A stretch of 9,762 nucleotides of DNA from an uncultured Lachnospiraceae bacterium. Lineage in GTDB: Bacteria; Bacillota; Clostridia; Lachnospirales; Lachnospiraceae. The position numbers were made by a program, and so were the translations under genes. The stretch is from positions 1-9,762 of the forward strand of contig CACZQX010000048.1 in assembly GCA_902783445.1 (NCBI GenBank), in the 5' to 3' direction. Positions 1-7,427 of this stretch are shown one piece after another. The notes beneath the pieces were generated by a model that saw only the letters and a program-made list of their open reading frames with translations, did not search any database and had not been told where the DNA came from. Numbering within the stretch: position 1 is the stretch's first letter; every line of letters starts with the position of its first letter.

Positions 1-695
1 GGACCGTTAAATCCCGATGCCATATATGCCGCAAATATCATAAAGCCCGCGCTGATTCTTGCCGGCAAGAAGTTAAGGACATCATCCATCTTTGCCGCAG
101 CACGTCCGAAATACAAGTATTTGTCGTTTTTATAGCCGATCATGGAATCCATGGTATTTACCGCTTTGTATAAAAAGCCAAGCGCCGGACCCCCAAGAGC
201 CGTAAACAGCATAGGGGCGATAACTCCGTCGGATGTGTTTTCCGCAACGGTCTCTATTGCCGCCTTGGCAACACCTGTTTCATCCAATGAATTTGTATCT
301 CTGCCCACTATCATGGACACCGCTTTTCTTGATGCTTCCAAACCCTCGTATTTTAAGGCGTGATAAACCTTCATGCTCTCATCTTTAAGGGACTTTGTTG
401 CCAGGATATAATAGGTCATTATTGCTTCAACCATCACACCTACGATAGGATGAATAAAATAAGCAAGTGAAAGAGCCGCCGCTACAGCAAGGACAGTCGT
501 AAGTGGCACCAAAACCGCCGTTATTATGCCGTTTTTTAAGTCATCGGCCGCCGACCTGTAACCTCTTAAAAAATCATTTTCAAACACCGATATATATTTT
601 CCGATTAAGCGAATGGGATGCGGCATGTTATACGGATCACCGATTATAAGATCCAGCACAAAGCCCGCAAAAAACGCTATAATATGATATTCCAC
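1..695 (-). CDS. cbiB: Adenosylcobinamide-phosphate synthase CbiB (partial, C-terminus beyond the window)
   Basis: CbiB is a membrane protein that joins adenosylcobyric acid to (R)-1-amino-2-propanol phosphate, giving adenosylcobinamide phosphate. Translating the minus strand from a GTG at 695 gives 231 codons with no stop before the window edge; the family is usually about 310-330 residues. The start reads VEYHIIAFFAGFVLDLIIGD, followed by the family signature around PHPIRLIG. Later come a hydrophobic stretch at about residues 62-90, ETVAENTSDGVIAP, NTMDSMIGYKNDKY and NFLPARISAGF, all typical of CbiB. The GTG is preferred because the first in-frame ATG would remove the conserved N-terminal helix and the GDP motif. 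It also overlaps the TAG stop of the upstream phosphatase gene by one base, with GGAG just upstream, so translation is probably coupled. This is the last gene of the cobalamin operon that is visible here. Confidence 0.95.
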   Translation of the reverse strand, partial: MEYHIIAFFAGFVLDLIIGDPYNMPHPIRLIGKYISVFENDFLRGYRSAADDLKNGIITAVLVPLTTVLAVAAALSLAYFIHPIVGVMVEAIMTYYILATKSLKDESMKVYHALKYEGLEASRKAVSMIVGRDTNSLDETGVAKAAIETVAENTSDGVIAPMLFTALGGPALGFLYKAVNTMDSMIGYKNDKYLYFGRAAAKMDDVLNFLPARISAGFMIFAAYMASGFNG

Positions 696-1336
696 TATAA
701 TACTCCGATTTTTTTAGGATTTTTAAATTTTATTTTATCTCCCTCTTTTGAAAGAGTCAGTTCGTATCCTTCCCCGTTTTGAAGAAGATAATCGTAATAT
801 TCTCCGCCGTAATAGCTTGCAAGTAAGGCCATGATGATGCCGCCGTGCACAGCAAATGCAACTTTCAGCTTTTTGTCGCCCACTTTGTCTTTTTCCATTT
901 TTTGTGACAGCATATCAAGTGCTTCATCAAAGCCCGCCAATACTCTTTTTCCGAAATCGCTTCTGCTTTCACCACCCGGAAAAGCTATTTCTCCGCCGCT
1001 TTCCATCCAAGCGATGTAAGGCGCCTTATCTTTCAATTCGTCATGGCTCATGCATTCGTACTCGCCAAAATCCGTCTCGCGCAAATCATCTATTATTTCA
1101 AAATCCTGCCCCGGATATATAAGCTCTTTTGTTTCAAGACAGCGTTTCATGGGACTTGCAAAAATGTAATCAACTACAGGATAGGCCTTCTTCTCAACCT
1201 TTTTTTTAATTAATTCCACTCCCTCTTCACTTAAGGGCTCATCTGTGGAACCCAAAAACTTTCTGAATTTGTTTGAGGGTGTCTGCCCATGCCTTATAAG
1301 TACTATTTCTATTTGATTTTCTGCCCAATTCCGCAT
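695..1336 (-). CDS. cobC: Histidine phosphatase family protein, probable alpha-ribazole phosphatase CobC
   Basis: This 213-residue protein belongs to the histidine phosphatase (phosphoglycerate mutase-like) family. Visible motifs are LIRHGQTPSN at residues 13-22 with the phospho-accepting His16, SPMKR at 61-65, ETDFGEYE at 87-94 and VHGG at 163-166 with the second catalytic His164. In a cobalamin operon such a protein most likely removes the 5'-phosphate from alpha-ribazole phosphate or from adenosylcobalamin phosphate; that substrate is inferred from context, since the family is broad. The ATG at 1336 lies inside the upstream cobU-like gene, a 28-base overlap, and is the only ATG, GTG or TTG before the RHG motif. 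Its best Shine-Dalgarno, AAGGAG at 1350-1355, is an unusually long 13 bases away, with the palindrome ACACGTGT in between. The stop overlaps the cbiB start by one base. Confidence 0.88.
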   Translation of the reverse strand: MRNWAENQIEIVLIRHGQTPSNKFRKFLGSTDEPLSEEGVELIKKKVEKKAYPVVDYIFASPMKRCLETKELIYPGQDFEIIDDLRETDFGEYECMSHDELKDKAPYIAWMESGGEIAFPGGESRSDFGKRVLAGFDEALDMLSQKMEKDKVGDKKLKVAFAVHGGIIMALLASYYGGEYYDYLLQNGEGYELTLSKEGDKIKFKNPKKIGVL

Positions 1337-1707
1337 ATTACACGTGTTACTCCTTCCGCACGTTTTGCAAGTTTTGTAAGGATTCTGCCTGTTGTTTCCC
1401 GATAATTTCTCTCAAACTCGTCAAGAGGCACAACCCCGCTTCCAACTTCATCGCTTACTATTATTATGTCATGGCAGCTTTCCGCAATATTAATGATTTC
1501 CCGCTCCAATTCAAGGGCATTCTTTCCTGCGCAAAGCTCGTTTTTTATCCACAAATTCAAATGATTTATTATGATTTGTCCACCGCGTGAATCCCTAATT
1601 TCATCTACCGTCGGCAAAACAGCATCAAAAATGACGGGCTCGATTTCCAGCGTGGATTTTACATATTCAATTTTAGCTTGGGCAAAGCCACCTATGATTA
1701 ATTCCAT
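1309..1707 (-). CDS. Short CobU-like protein lacking a normal P-loop
   Basis: This 132-residue protein resembles the CobU family (adenosylcobinamide kinase/guanylyltransferase) but is much shorter than the usual 170-190 residues. It starts IIGGFAQAK where CobU has a GGxxSGKS Walker A loop, so the glycine and serine around the lysine are missing. The HRxxR segment, which carries the guanylylated histidine in CobU, is not evident. The second half is much more typical: SDEVGSGVVP at residues 85-94, then a RNYRETTGRI-like helix and a final VICGIGQKIK strand. INHLNLWIKN at 47-56 resembles a segment I associate with short clostridial CobU relatives. It has its own ATG with AGGAAAG upstream and sits between cobS and the phosphatase gene, while a P-loop CobU is encoded two genes earlier. 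A non-catalytic partner or a specialised enzyme are both possible; the activity is unknown. Confidence 0.8.
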   Translation of the reverse strand: MELIIGGFAQAKIEYVKSTLEIEPVIFDAVLPTVDEIRDSRGGQIIINHLNLWIKNELCAGKNALELEREIINIAESCHDIIIVSDEVGSGVVPLDEFERNYRETTGRILTKLAKRAEGVTRVICGIGQKIK

Positions 1708-1774
1708 TTTCTTTCCTATGCCGTTTAATTTGCTCTGTTGCTAATCATTCAAACAGCAATACCTTTATCGATTA

Positions 1775-2554
1775 TTATAAAATAAACACATTATTCACTA
1801 CAATACTGATTATCGCCGCAGCCACGCACATGGCACATTCACATATAAGCACGAAATAGCCTGCGGTATCCCCTGTAATTCCGCCAAATTCCTTATAGCT
1901 TTTCCATCTGTAAAAGGCAAAGCTTAAAAGAGCGGTAATCACAAGCACGCTTCCCGTAAGAGGATCAAGCCATATCATAAAAGCCATGCAGGCAAAAAGC
2001 TGAACAAACAAGGCTATCTTTACGTTTCTTTTATGGGCATTGTTTGCGGATTCAAAAAGCATACCGTTTGTTCTTGCGCCTTTTAAGTAAACAACCCCAA
2101 GGCCGCTTAAGGCACGACTTAGGAAAAATCCCGCACAAAATACGCCCAAAACAAAGCCCTTATCCACATATGAAAATGCCGCAATATAAATAAGTCCGTA
2201 TGTTGCAAGCATTATAACCGCAAAAGCTCCGATGTGAGAGTCCTTTAGAATCTCCAGTTTTCGCTCTTTCGGCTGATAAGAGTGCAGGGCATCCATTGTA
2301 TCCATAAAACCGTCCACGTGGAAACCGCCGGTAATAAGCAGCGGAATAACCGTTCCTATAAGGCTGTAACACATAAAGCCAATTCCGATTCGGTCGCAAA
2401 GCCAAGCCCAGAAAAAGACGAGGCCTCCGATAACCGCACCAATCCACGGAAAAAAGCAGAGCATATATTTCATATCCTCATTCTTCCATTCAAATCTTGG
2501 CATCGGTATTTTAGAATACATTGAAAATGCTACTGCTATTGATTTAAAAAACAC
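1775..2554 (-). CDS. cobS: Adenosylcobinamide-GDP ribazoletransferase (cobalamin synthase) CobS
   Basis: CobS is an integral membrane enzyme that joins adenosylcobinamide-GDP with alpha-ribazole or its phosphate, giving adenosylcobalamin or its phosphate, the joining step of the pathway. The 259 residues match the usual length. Clear signatures are SMYSKIPMP near the N-terminus (residues 11-19), GGFHVDGFMDTMDA at 76-89, DSHIGAFA at 105-112 and GGITGDTAGYF at 224-234; the Asp-rich ones are the metal and substrate region of the family. Hydrophobic segments surround them, for example at about 33-50, 58-75, 112-128, 178-195 and 236-254. The start is a GTG at 2554 with AGAGG seven to eight bases upstream, and it gives the typical N-terminal FFKSIAVAFSMYSKIP. 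The gene lies 36 bases after cobU and 67 bases before the cobU-like gene. Confidence 0.96.
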   Translation of the reverse strand: MFFKSIAVAFSMYSKIPMPRFEWKNEDMKYMLCFFPWIGAVIGGLVFFWAWLCDRIGIGFMCYSLIGTVIPLLITGGFHVDGFMDTMDALHSYQPKERKLEILKDSHIGAFAVIMLATYGLIYIAAFSYVDKGFVLGVFCAGFFLSRALSGLGVVYLKGARTNGMLFESANNAHKRNVKIALFVQLFACMAFMIWLDPLTGSVLVITALLSFAFYRWKSYKEFGGITGDTAGYFVLICECAMCVAAAIISIVVNNVFIL

Positions 2555-2590
2555 TGTTTACCTCTTTTTCTTCACACGTAATTTTATCTG

Positions 2591-3148
2591 TTAGCGCACA
2601 GAAGCTTCTTCCGCAGCTTTGTAAATCAGCGGAATCCCAACAACTACTTCCACAACTTCATCCGCTGCTGCTGCTATTTTTTCGTTTACCATGCCAAGGG
2701 CATTTAAATACTCCGACGTTGTTTCATCATAGTCGGCTCCGTCTTCGAAAATATTGTTTGTTACAACAACTATATTATCAACATTTTCGCACAAAATATC
2801 AAAATCATGCAAAACTTTTCCCGCAACCACGCCGCTGTTTAGGATTTCATCCCCATCAAACATTTCATTTGCCACAAGGTTTGACATGCATTCCAAGAGC
2901 ACTACGTTTTTCTTATCCTTGTCAATGCTTTTAAGCGCTTCTTTAAGGTTTCTTTGTTGTTCTATGGTTTCAAAGCCCTTGCCGGACCTTAAATCCCTGT
3001 GACGCTCCACTTTTCTTTGGGCTTCCGCGTCATAAACCTTCATGGTTGCGATATAGTATTTATTGCAATCTATGTATTTGGTTGTCACCAACTTTTCCGC
3101 ATACTCGGATTTGCCGCTTCCGCTGCCGCCGTAAATTATATGTAACAT
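2591..3148 (-). CDS. cobU: Adenosylcobinamide kinase / adenosylcobinamide-phosphate guanylyltransferase CobU
   Basis: CobU phosphorylates adenosylcobinamide and/or transfers GMP from GTP onto adenosylcobinamide phosphate, activating it for CobS. The 185-residue protein has a perfect Walker A loop, GGSGSGKS, at residues 7-14. RHRDLR at 49-54 follows, with His50 in the place of the histidine guanylylated in the Salmonella enzyme, and then LLECMSNLVANE at 84-95, the Walker B-like region. The usual C-terminal VSNEVGxGxVP motif is replaced by VTNNIFEDG at 129-137, so the conserved Glu-Val-Gly of that loop is gone; the last part (AAAADEVVEVVVGIPLIYK) is normal. The short CobU-like protein downstream has the opposite pattern. 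The ATG directly follows the TAA of cobT with no gap, and AAGAGGT at the end of cobT supplies the ribosome binding site. Confidence 0.92.
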   Translation of the reverse strand: MLHIIYGGSGSGKSEYAEKLVTTKYIDCNKYYIATMKVYDAEAQRKVERHRDLRSGKGFETIEQQRNLKEALKSIDKDKKNVVLLECMSNLVANEMFDGDEILNSGVVAGKVLHDFDILCENVDNIVVVTNNIFEDGADYDETTSEYLNALGMVNEKIAAAADEVVEVVVGIPLIYKAAEEASVR

Positions 3149-4240
3149 TTAATACCTCTTGTACTGTTCAAGGCTTATATCATCAAAAGTTGTACTGTTG
3201 CTGTAAATTGCAAGGGCCATATCAAGAAGAGGAAACATCATAACCGCACCTGTTCCTTCCCCAAGGGCAAGTCTTGCATTTATAACCATATCAAGGCCAA
3301 GCTCGTCCGCAAGAAGCTTGATTGCAGGCTCCTTACCGTTATGAGAGCCGATTAAATACCCTTTTACTCCCGGCATTATGCGTTCGGCCAAAATGCCTGC
3401 GGCAAGACTTATTACACCGTCCAAAACAATAGGTGTATGTGTTAAAGCTCCGCCGATGCAAAGTCCTACAAGGCCCGCTATGTCAAGGCCGCCAACCGTT
3501 GAAAGTATGGTAAGCGGATCGGCATCGTACAATTTATATTTTTCCAAAGCTGTAGCAATAACCGCTTTTTTTCTTGCAAGGCCCTTATCATCAAGGCCCG
3601 CACCTCTGCCGGTAACAAGCTCTGCGTCGCACTTAAGAAGGGCGGCTGCCACCGCACTACTGGTAGTGGTATTGCCGATACCCAGCTCTCCCATGGCGAT
3701 TATTTTATAGCCATCTTTTACGAGGTCGTAAACCACATCTATTCCCGCCGCAATGGCTTTTATGGTCTCTTCCCCCGTCATTGCAGGCTCTTTAAGGAAG
3801 TTTCTTGTGCCGCTTCTTACACGCTTCTTAACCATTCCCTCGATAATACTATCATTATCAATGCCGATGTCCACGGGGATTGAGTCTGCCCCCGCAACCT
3901 TTGCCATACGGCACACGGAAGACTGCTTCTTAACCATTATTTCCGCTACCATTGTGGTAACTTCCTTGCCTGACTGGCTTACGCCTTCTTCTATTATTCC
4001 GTTATCCGCGCACATTATAACCACCGCACGCTTTGAAATGTCGATTATTTCGCTTCTTGTCATTCCGCCGATTTTGGAAACGATTTTTTCAAAATCTCCC
4101 ATGCCGTCTAAGGGTTTTGCCACCAAATCCCAATTGGTCTTAACTTTTTTTACAAAAGACACATCTATAGGCTCTATTTTAATTTTCTTTAATTCATCTT
4201 CACTGTAATCAGTCCAAACGGGCCTCTCTAAGCATGCCAT
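3149..4240 (-). CDS. cobT: Nicotinate-nucleotide--dimethylbenzimidazole phosphoribosyltransferase CobT
   Basis: CobT transfers the phosphoribosyl group of nicotinate mononucleotide to dimethylbenzimidazole or another lower-ligand base, giving alpha-ribazole 5'-phosphate. The 363 residues cover the whole family: CADNGIIEEGVSQSGKEVT at 77-95, MGELGIGNTTTSSA at 183-196, TGRGAGLDDKG at 210-220, GGALTHTPIVLDG at 263-275 and ALGEGTGA at 325-332. Glu328 in the last motif corresponds to the catalytic glutamate (Glu317 in Salmonella). The start is the ATG at 4240, inside the end of cobQ (32-base overlap). It is the only ATG, GTG or TTG available there and has a strong GGAGG six bases upstream, so the overlap is real and translation is probably coupled. 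Which base it uses in vivo cannot be read from the sequence. No gene for dimethylbenzimidazole synthesis is seen here. Confidence 0.97.
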   Translation of the reverse strand: MACLERPVWTDYSEDELKKIKIEPIDVSFVKKVKTNWDLVAKPLDGMGDFEKIVSKIGGMTRSEIIDISKRAVVIMCADNGIIEEGVSQSGKEVTTMVAEIMVKKQSSVCRMAKVAGADSIPVDIGIDNDSIIEGMVKKRVRSGTRNFLKEPAMTGEETIKAIAAGIDVVYDLVKDGYKIIAMGELGIGNTTTSSAVAAALLKCDAELVTGRGAGLDDKGLARKKAVIATALEKYKLYDADPLTILSTVGGLDIAGLVGLCIGGALTHTPIVLDGVISLAAGILAERIMPGVKGYLIGSHNGKEPAIKLLADELGLDMVINARLALGEGTGAVMMFPLLDMALAIYSNSTTFDDISLEQYKRY

Positions 4241-5687
4241 AAACTGCCTCCATATCCATATACTTTCTTATTGTGTCGGCAAGTTTGTCATATTGCTTTT
4301 CTTTAAAAGATGCATAATCTTCAAACTGCCCGTTTTCTATTGCCACTCCCGCATTTTTTGCAAGGATTTCAACAATTTTTCCCGCAATTTCGCCCTTATC
4401 GAATATGCCGTGAATGTAGGAACCGTAGACGTTTTCTCCGTTAGTCACGAGGCTTGCTTCAATCTTTTCACCTTTTTGGGTGGAACAGGTCTCACCCATA
4501 TGTATTTCATAACCTTCATAGTCAAGGCCCGAAAGTTCTGCAAATGCACCGCCTACATTATTTAGTTTGCCCTCTGTTTGACAACGGGTTTTATCGCTTT
4601 TCAGCTCTGTCTTTAAAGGCAAAAGCTCCATTCCTCTGATAATTCCACCCTCTTCAACGCCATCCGGATCCGAAACTTCCGCACCCAACATCTGATATCC
4701 GCCGCAGATGCCAAAAACCGGAATCTTCTTTGACTTTTGCTTAATTGCGGCTTCCAAACCGCTCTCGCGTAACCACTTAAGGTCTCCCATGGTATTTTTA
4801 CTGCCCGGAAGCACTATCATATCCGGATTGTGAAGTTCGGCCACACTTGTTACATATCTGACCGTAACTTCAGACATTTGCTCAAACACATTTAAATCCG
4901 TAAAGTTTGAGATCCTCGGATATCTGATGACCGCTATGTCTATAAGGCCCGCACTTCGTTTGTCAAAACGCTCTGTCAGGCTGTCTTCATCTTCAAGGAA
5001 AAGCTCCATATAAGGCACAACCCCCACAACAGGCACATTGCCCTTTTCTTCAAGCATTTCCACACCCGGGTCCAAGATTTTTTTATCTCCGCGAAATTTA
5101 TTAACCACAAGGCCTTTTACTCTGGCCTTTTCATCTTCTTCCAACAACATAAGAGTGCCCAAAAGCTGTGCAAATACGCCGCCTCTGTCTATATCTCCCA
5201 CCAAAAGAACGGGCGCATCAACCATTTTGGCCATGCCCATATTTACAATATCATCATCCTTAAGATTGATTTCCGCAGGACTTCCCGCACCTTCTATTAC
5301 GATGATATCCGCTTGCTCTTCCAGTTTTTTAAAGGCTTTCTTTATATCGGGTATTAGTTTTTTCTTATATTTAAAATAATCAACCGCATCCATATTTCCA
5401 AGGACTTCGCCATTAACAATGACCTGCGAACCGATATTGTTCGTAGGTTTAAGCAAAATCGGGTTCATGCACACCAAAGGCTCCACTCCGGCTGCTTCCG
5501 CCTGCATAACCTGAGCTCTGCCCATTTCCAGTCCTTCGCTTGTAATATATGAATTTAGTGCCATGTTCTGGGATTTAAAAGGTGCCACGCGATAGCCATC
5601 CTGCTTAAAGACTCTGCAAAGTCCCGCAACCAAGAGGCTTTTTCCCGCATTTGACATTGTTCCCTGAACCATAATAACTTTTGACAT
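4209..5687 (-). CDS. cobQ: Cobyric acid synthase CobQ (CbiP)
   Basis: This cytoplasmic ATP- and glutamine-dependent amidotransferase converts adenosylcobyrinic acid a,c-diamide to adenosylcobyric acid through four amidations. The 492 residues match the family length. The N-terminal synthetase domain, similar to dethiobiotin synthetase, has the P-loop GTMSNAGKS at 9-17, then PFKSQNMALNS at 36-46, EGAGSPAEINL at 132-142 and GDIDRGGVFA at 164-173. The C-terminal class I glutaminase-type domain has FGICGGYQMLG at 325-335 with the nucleophile Cys328, GYEIHMGET at 392-400 and YIHGIFD at 424-430 with His426. The ATG at 5687 gives the canonical start, with GGAAGGA upstream. It is the first gene after a 161-base gap that carries a promoter, so it heads the cobalamin transcript. 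The P-loop made dethiobiotin synthetase a fleeting alternative, but the glutaminase domain excludes it. Confidence 0.97.
   Translation of the reverse strand: MSKVIMVQGTMSNAGKSLLVAGLCRVFKQDGYRVAPFKSQNMALNSYITSEGLEMGRAQVMQAEAAGVEPLVCMNPILLKPTNNIGSQVIVNGEVLGNMDAVDYFKYKKKLIPDIKKAFKKLEEQADIIVIEGAGSPAEINLKDDDIVNMGMAKMVDAPVLLVGDIDRGGVFAQLLGTLMLLEEDEKARVKGLVVNKFRGDKKILDPGVEMLEEKGNVPVVGVVPYMELFLEDEDSLTERFDKRSAGLIDIAVIRYPRISNFTDLNVFEQMSEVTVRYVTSVAELHNPDMIVLPGSKNTMGDLKWLRESGLEAAIKQKSKKIPVFGICGGYQMLGAEVSDPDGVEEGGIIRGMELLPLKTELKSDKTRCQTEGKLNNVGGAFAELSGLDYEGYEIHMGETCSTQKGEKIEASLVTNGENVYGSYIHGIFDKGEIAGKIVEILAKNAGVAIENGQFEDYASFKEKQYDKLADTIRKYMDMEAVYGMLREARLD
4247..4251 (-). promoter_or_regulatory. Ribosome binding site that fixes the overlapping cobT start
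   Basis: GGAGG on the minus strand lies six bases upstream of the ATG at 4240 and within the cobQ coding sequence. This good match and spacing support a start that overlaps cobQ by 32 bases. Confidence 0.75.
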
Positions 5688-5755
5688 AAAAAATTGTCCT
5701 TCCGATTGTTCACTTACATTCCTTTGAGATTATAATAAGCGAAATTTCTCTCTTT

Positions 5756-5784
5756 ATTATATACTCTAACATAGAATGTAACAA
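5756..5784 (-). promoter_or_regulatory. Predicted sigma-A promoter of the cobalamin operon
   Basis: On the minus strand, TTGTTA (5784 to 5779) and a perfect TATAAT (5761 to 5756) are separated by 17 bases. The -35 matches four of six consensus positions. Transcription would start near 5749, leaving a leader of about 60 bases before cobQ. The spacer and -35 contain an imperfect inverted repeat, TTACAT-TCT-ATGTTA (5767-5781), that could be an operator. The assignment rests on sequence match and position only. Confidence 0.6.
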
Positions 5785-5848
5785 CAATCAAAAAGACAAC
5801 TCTTTAAAAGCAATTTTCAACTATTTTTCAACCGCAAGTTTATAATGC

Positions 5849-6802
5849 TTAAATATCAAATCCCAAACTTCGGATCATTTTAATGTCGCTTTCAATGCTT
5901 ATTCCCGCAGTTGTAAGCATATCTCCCGATATGGAGGCATTTGCGCCGCTTTTTAGAAAATCTTCACCTTTGTCGGCCATAAGACCTCTGCCTCCCGCAA
6001 GTCTTATAAATACATCAGGCAAAATAAACCTGTAAATTGCGATGGTTTTCTTAATCTCTTCGGCCTTAAGGATCTCAGATCCTTCCAAAGGCGTGCCTTT
6101 AACGGGATTCAGCACATTTACCGGAACACTTTTTATTCCCAGTTTTTTAAGTTCAAAAGCCATATCAATACGGTCTTTAAAGCTTTCACCCATGCCGATT
6201 ATTCCGCCGCTGCATACTTCAAGCCCCGCTTCTTTTGCAAAATTTATGGCTTTTATTTTATCATCGAAGCTATGACTACTGCATATTTTGGCAAAATAAT
6301 TTCTCGAGCTTTCAAGATTGTTATGAATTCTTGAAACTCCCGCATCATTAAGCTTTTTGTAGTTTTCTTTAGTAAGCACACCGCCGGATATACAGACTTC
6401 TATTTTTAGCTCTTTTATTATTCTTTTCGAAAGCTCGCAAACTCTGTCTACCTCTTCATCATTAAGCCTTTTTCCCGATGTTACCACACTAAAGCGCATG
6501 CAACCTGCTGCGGCATCTTTTTTTGCTTTTTCGAAAATAGTCTCGTTATCCAAAAGAGGATATTCTTTTACGCCCGTATTGTTGTGGGCGGATTGAGCGC
6601 AAAACTTGCAGTTTTCGGGACACTTGCCGCTTTTTGCGTTTATGATGGTGCAAAGGTCAAAGGCATCGCCGACAAAATGTTTTCTTATTTCATCGGCGGC
6701 TTTTCCAAGCTTATCGGCATCTTCCTTTACAAGCTCCAAAGCTTCCTCTTTTGTTATTTCATATCCCTTTATTACTTTATCTTTTAATATATTTATATCC
6801 AT
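5849..6802 (-). CDS. bioB: Biotin synthase BioB (radical SAM)
   Basis: BioB inserts sulfur into dethiobiotin to make biotin, using a radical-SAM [4Fe-4S] cluster and a second iron-sulfur cluster. The 317 residues match the family. The radical-SAM motif is Cys61, Cys65 and Cys68 in GKCPENCKFCAQS. Cys101, Cys137 and Cys197 (the last in EVCSGGIIGMGES) correspond to the cysteines that bind the auxiliary cluster in E. coli BioB, and VFIRLAGGRG carries conserved arginines. The dethiobiotin-binding segment reads RIHNNLESS (158-166) rather than the E. coli NHNLDTS, and there is an extra Cys174 nearby (KICSSHS), which I associate with BioB of strict anaerobes. The ATG at 6802 is preceded by AGGA at short spacing. 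The gene ends the birA-bioY-bioB cluster, 46 bases after bioY. No convincing terminator separates it from cobQ. Confidence 0.97.
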   Translation of the reverse strand: MDINILKDKVIKGYEITKEEALELVKEDADKLGKAADEIRKHFVGDAFDLCTIINAKSGKCPENCKFCAQSAHNNTGVKEYPLLDNETIFEKAKKDAAAGCMRFSVVTSGKRLNDEEVDRVCELSKRIIKELKIEVCISGGVLTKENYKKLNDAGVSRIHNNLESSRNYFAKICSSHSFDDKIKAINFAKEAGLEVCSGGIIGMGESFKDRIDMAFELKKLGIKSVPVNVLNPVKGTPLEGSEILKAEEIKKTIAIYRFILPDVFIRLAGGRGLMADKGEDFLKSGANASISGDMLTTAGISIESDIKMIRSLGFDI

Positions 6803-6848
6803 TTTCCTAACCTAAGCTTTCTTGCGATTATTAAATAAATTCAAAAAA

Positions 6849-7427
6849 TCAGCTGTTCGTGCTTGTTTTTACTTTTTTTAGGCCTATATGATTTAAAGCC
6901 GGCACAAGCTTTTTAGCCACATATGCCACACCGAAGCTAAGCAAGATATCCTTCGGAAGCGTTGTAAATACGCAAGATAGCAAAAGCGCCTTTACACCCA
7001 TAATGTTTCCCAGATAGAATCTGCTTACCAGATAGCAATAAACGGTACCTAAGCTATAGATAATGGCAAGTCCCACAAAGTTTGCTATAAGCAAGCGTTT
7101 GTATGTCATTTTTCCCGCATATGCAATATAGCCGGATACAAATGCCGCAATTGCAAAGCCTATTAAGTATCCGAATGTAGGCTGGAAAACATATCCGATT
7201 CCGCCGCCTTGGGTAAATACAGGTATTCCCACAAGTCCCATGATTATATAAACGCTTACGCTTAAAAGTCCGAGTCTTGCACCTAACACCAAGCCCGCAA
7301 GCATGGTAAATATATTTTGCATTGTAAAAGGCACCAAAGGAAGCGGGATTCTTATAAATGTTCCCACAGTAATAAGCGCCACAAACATTGCACACAATAT
7401 CAAATCCAACGTAGTTATTTTTTTCAT
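6849..7427 (-). CDS. bioY: Biotin transporter substrate-binding subunit BioY
   Basis: BioY is the membrane S-component of ECF-type biotin transporters. It binds biotin and usually works with a shared EcfA/EcfA'/EcfT energising module, which is not encoded in this window. The 192-residue protein is hydrophobic, with about six membrane segments (roughly residues 8-26, 35-52, 52-70, 82-104, 112-136 and 145-168). It has family motifs: FIRIPLPLVPFTMQNIF at 24-40, LAGLVLGARLG at 44-54 and IPVFTQGGGIGYVFQPTFGYL at about 68-88. Its ATG overlaps the birA TGA as ATGA, with an AGGGTG ribosome binding site inside birA, so the two are translationally coupled. Position in a BirA-controlled transcript supports biotin, or possibly dethiobiotin, as substrate. 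Confidence 0.96.
   Translation of the reverse strand: MKKITTLDLILCAMFVALITVGTFIRIPLPLVPFTMQNIFTMLAGLVLGARLGLLSVSVYIIMGLVGIPVFTQGGGIGYVFQPTFGYLIGFAIAAFVSGYIAYAGKMTYKRLLIANFVGLAIIYSLGTVYCYLVSRFYLGNIMGVKALLLSCVFTTLPKDILLSFGVAYVAKKLVPALNHIGLKKVKTSTNS

Noticed and set aside
3753..4208. A 151-codon open frame on the plus strand opposite cobT
   Set aside because: It is the antisense shadow of a well-conserved gene, with no ribosome binding site or recognisable domain.
5810..5835. Possible terminator hairpin after bioB (GCGGTT pairing with AATTGC, followed by TTTT on the minus strand)
   Set aside because: Only six pairs, two of them G-U, around a loop of about 14 bases; too weak to call a terminator.
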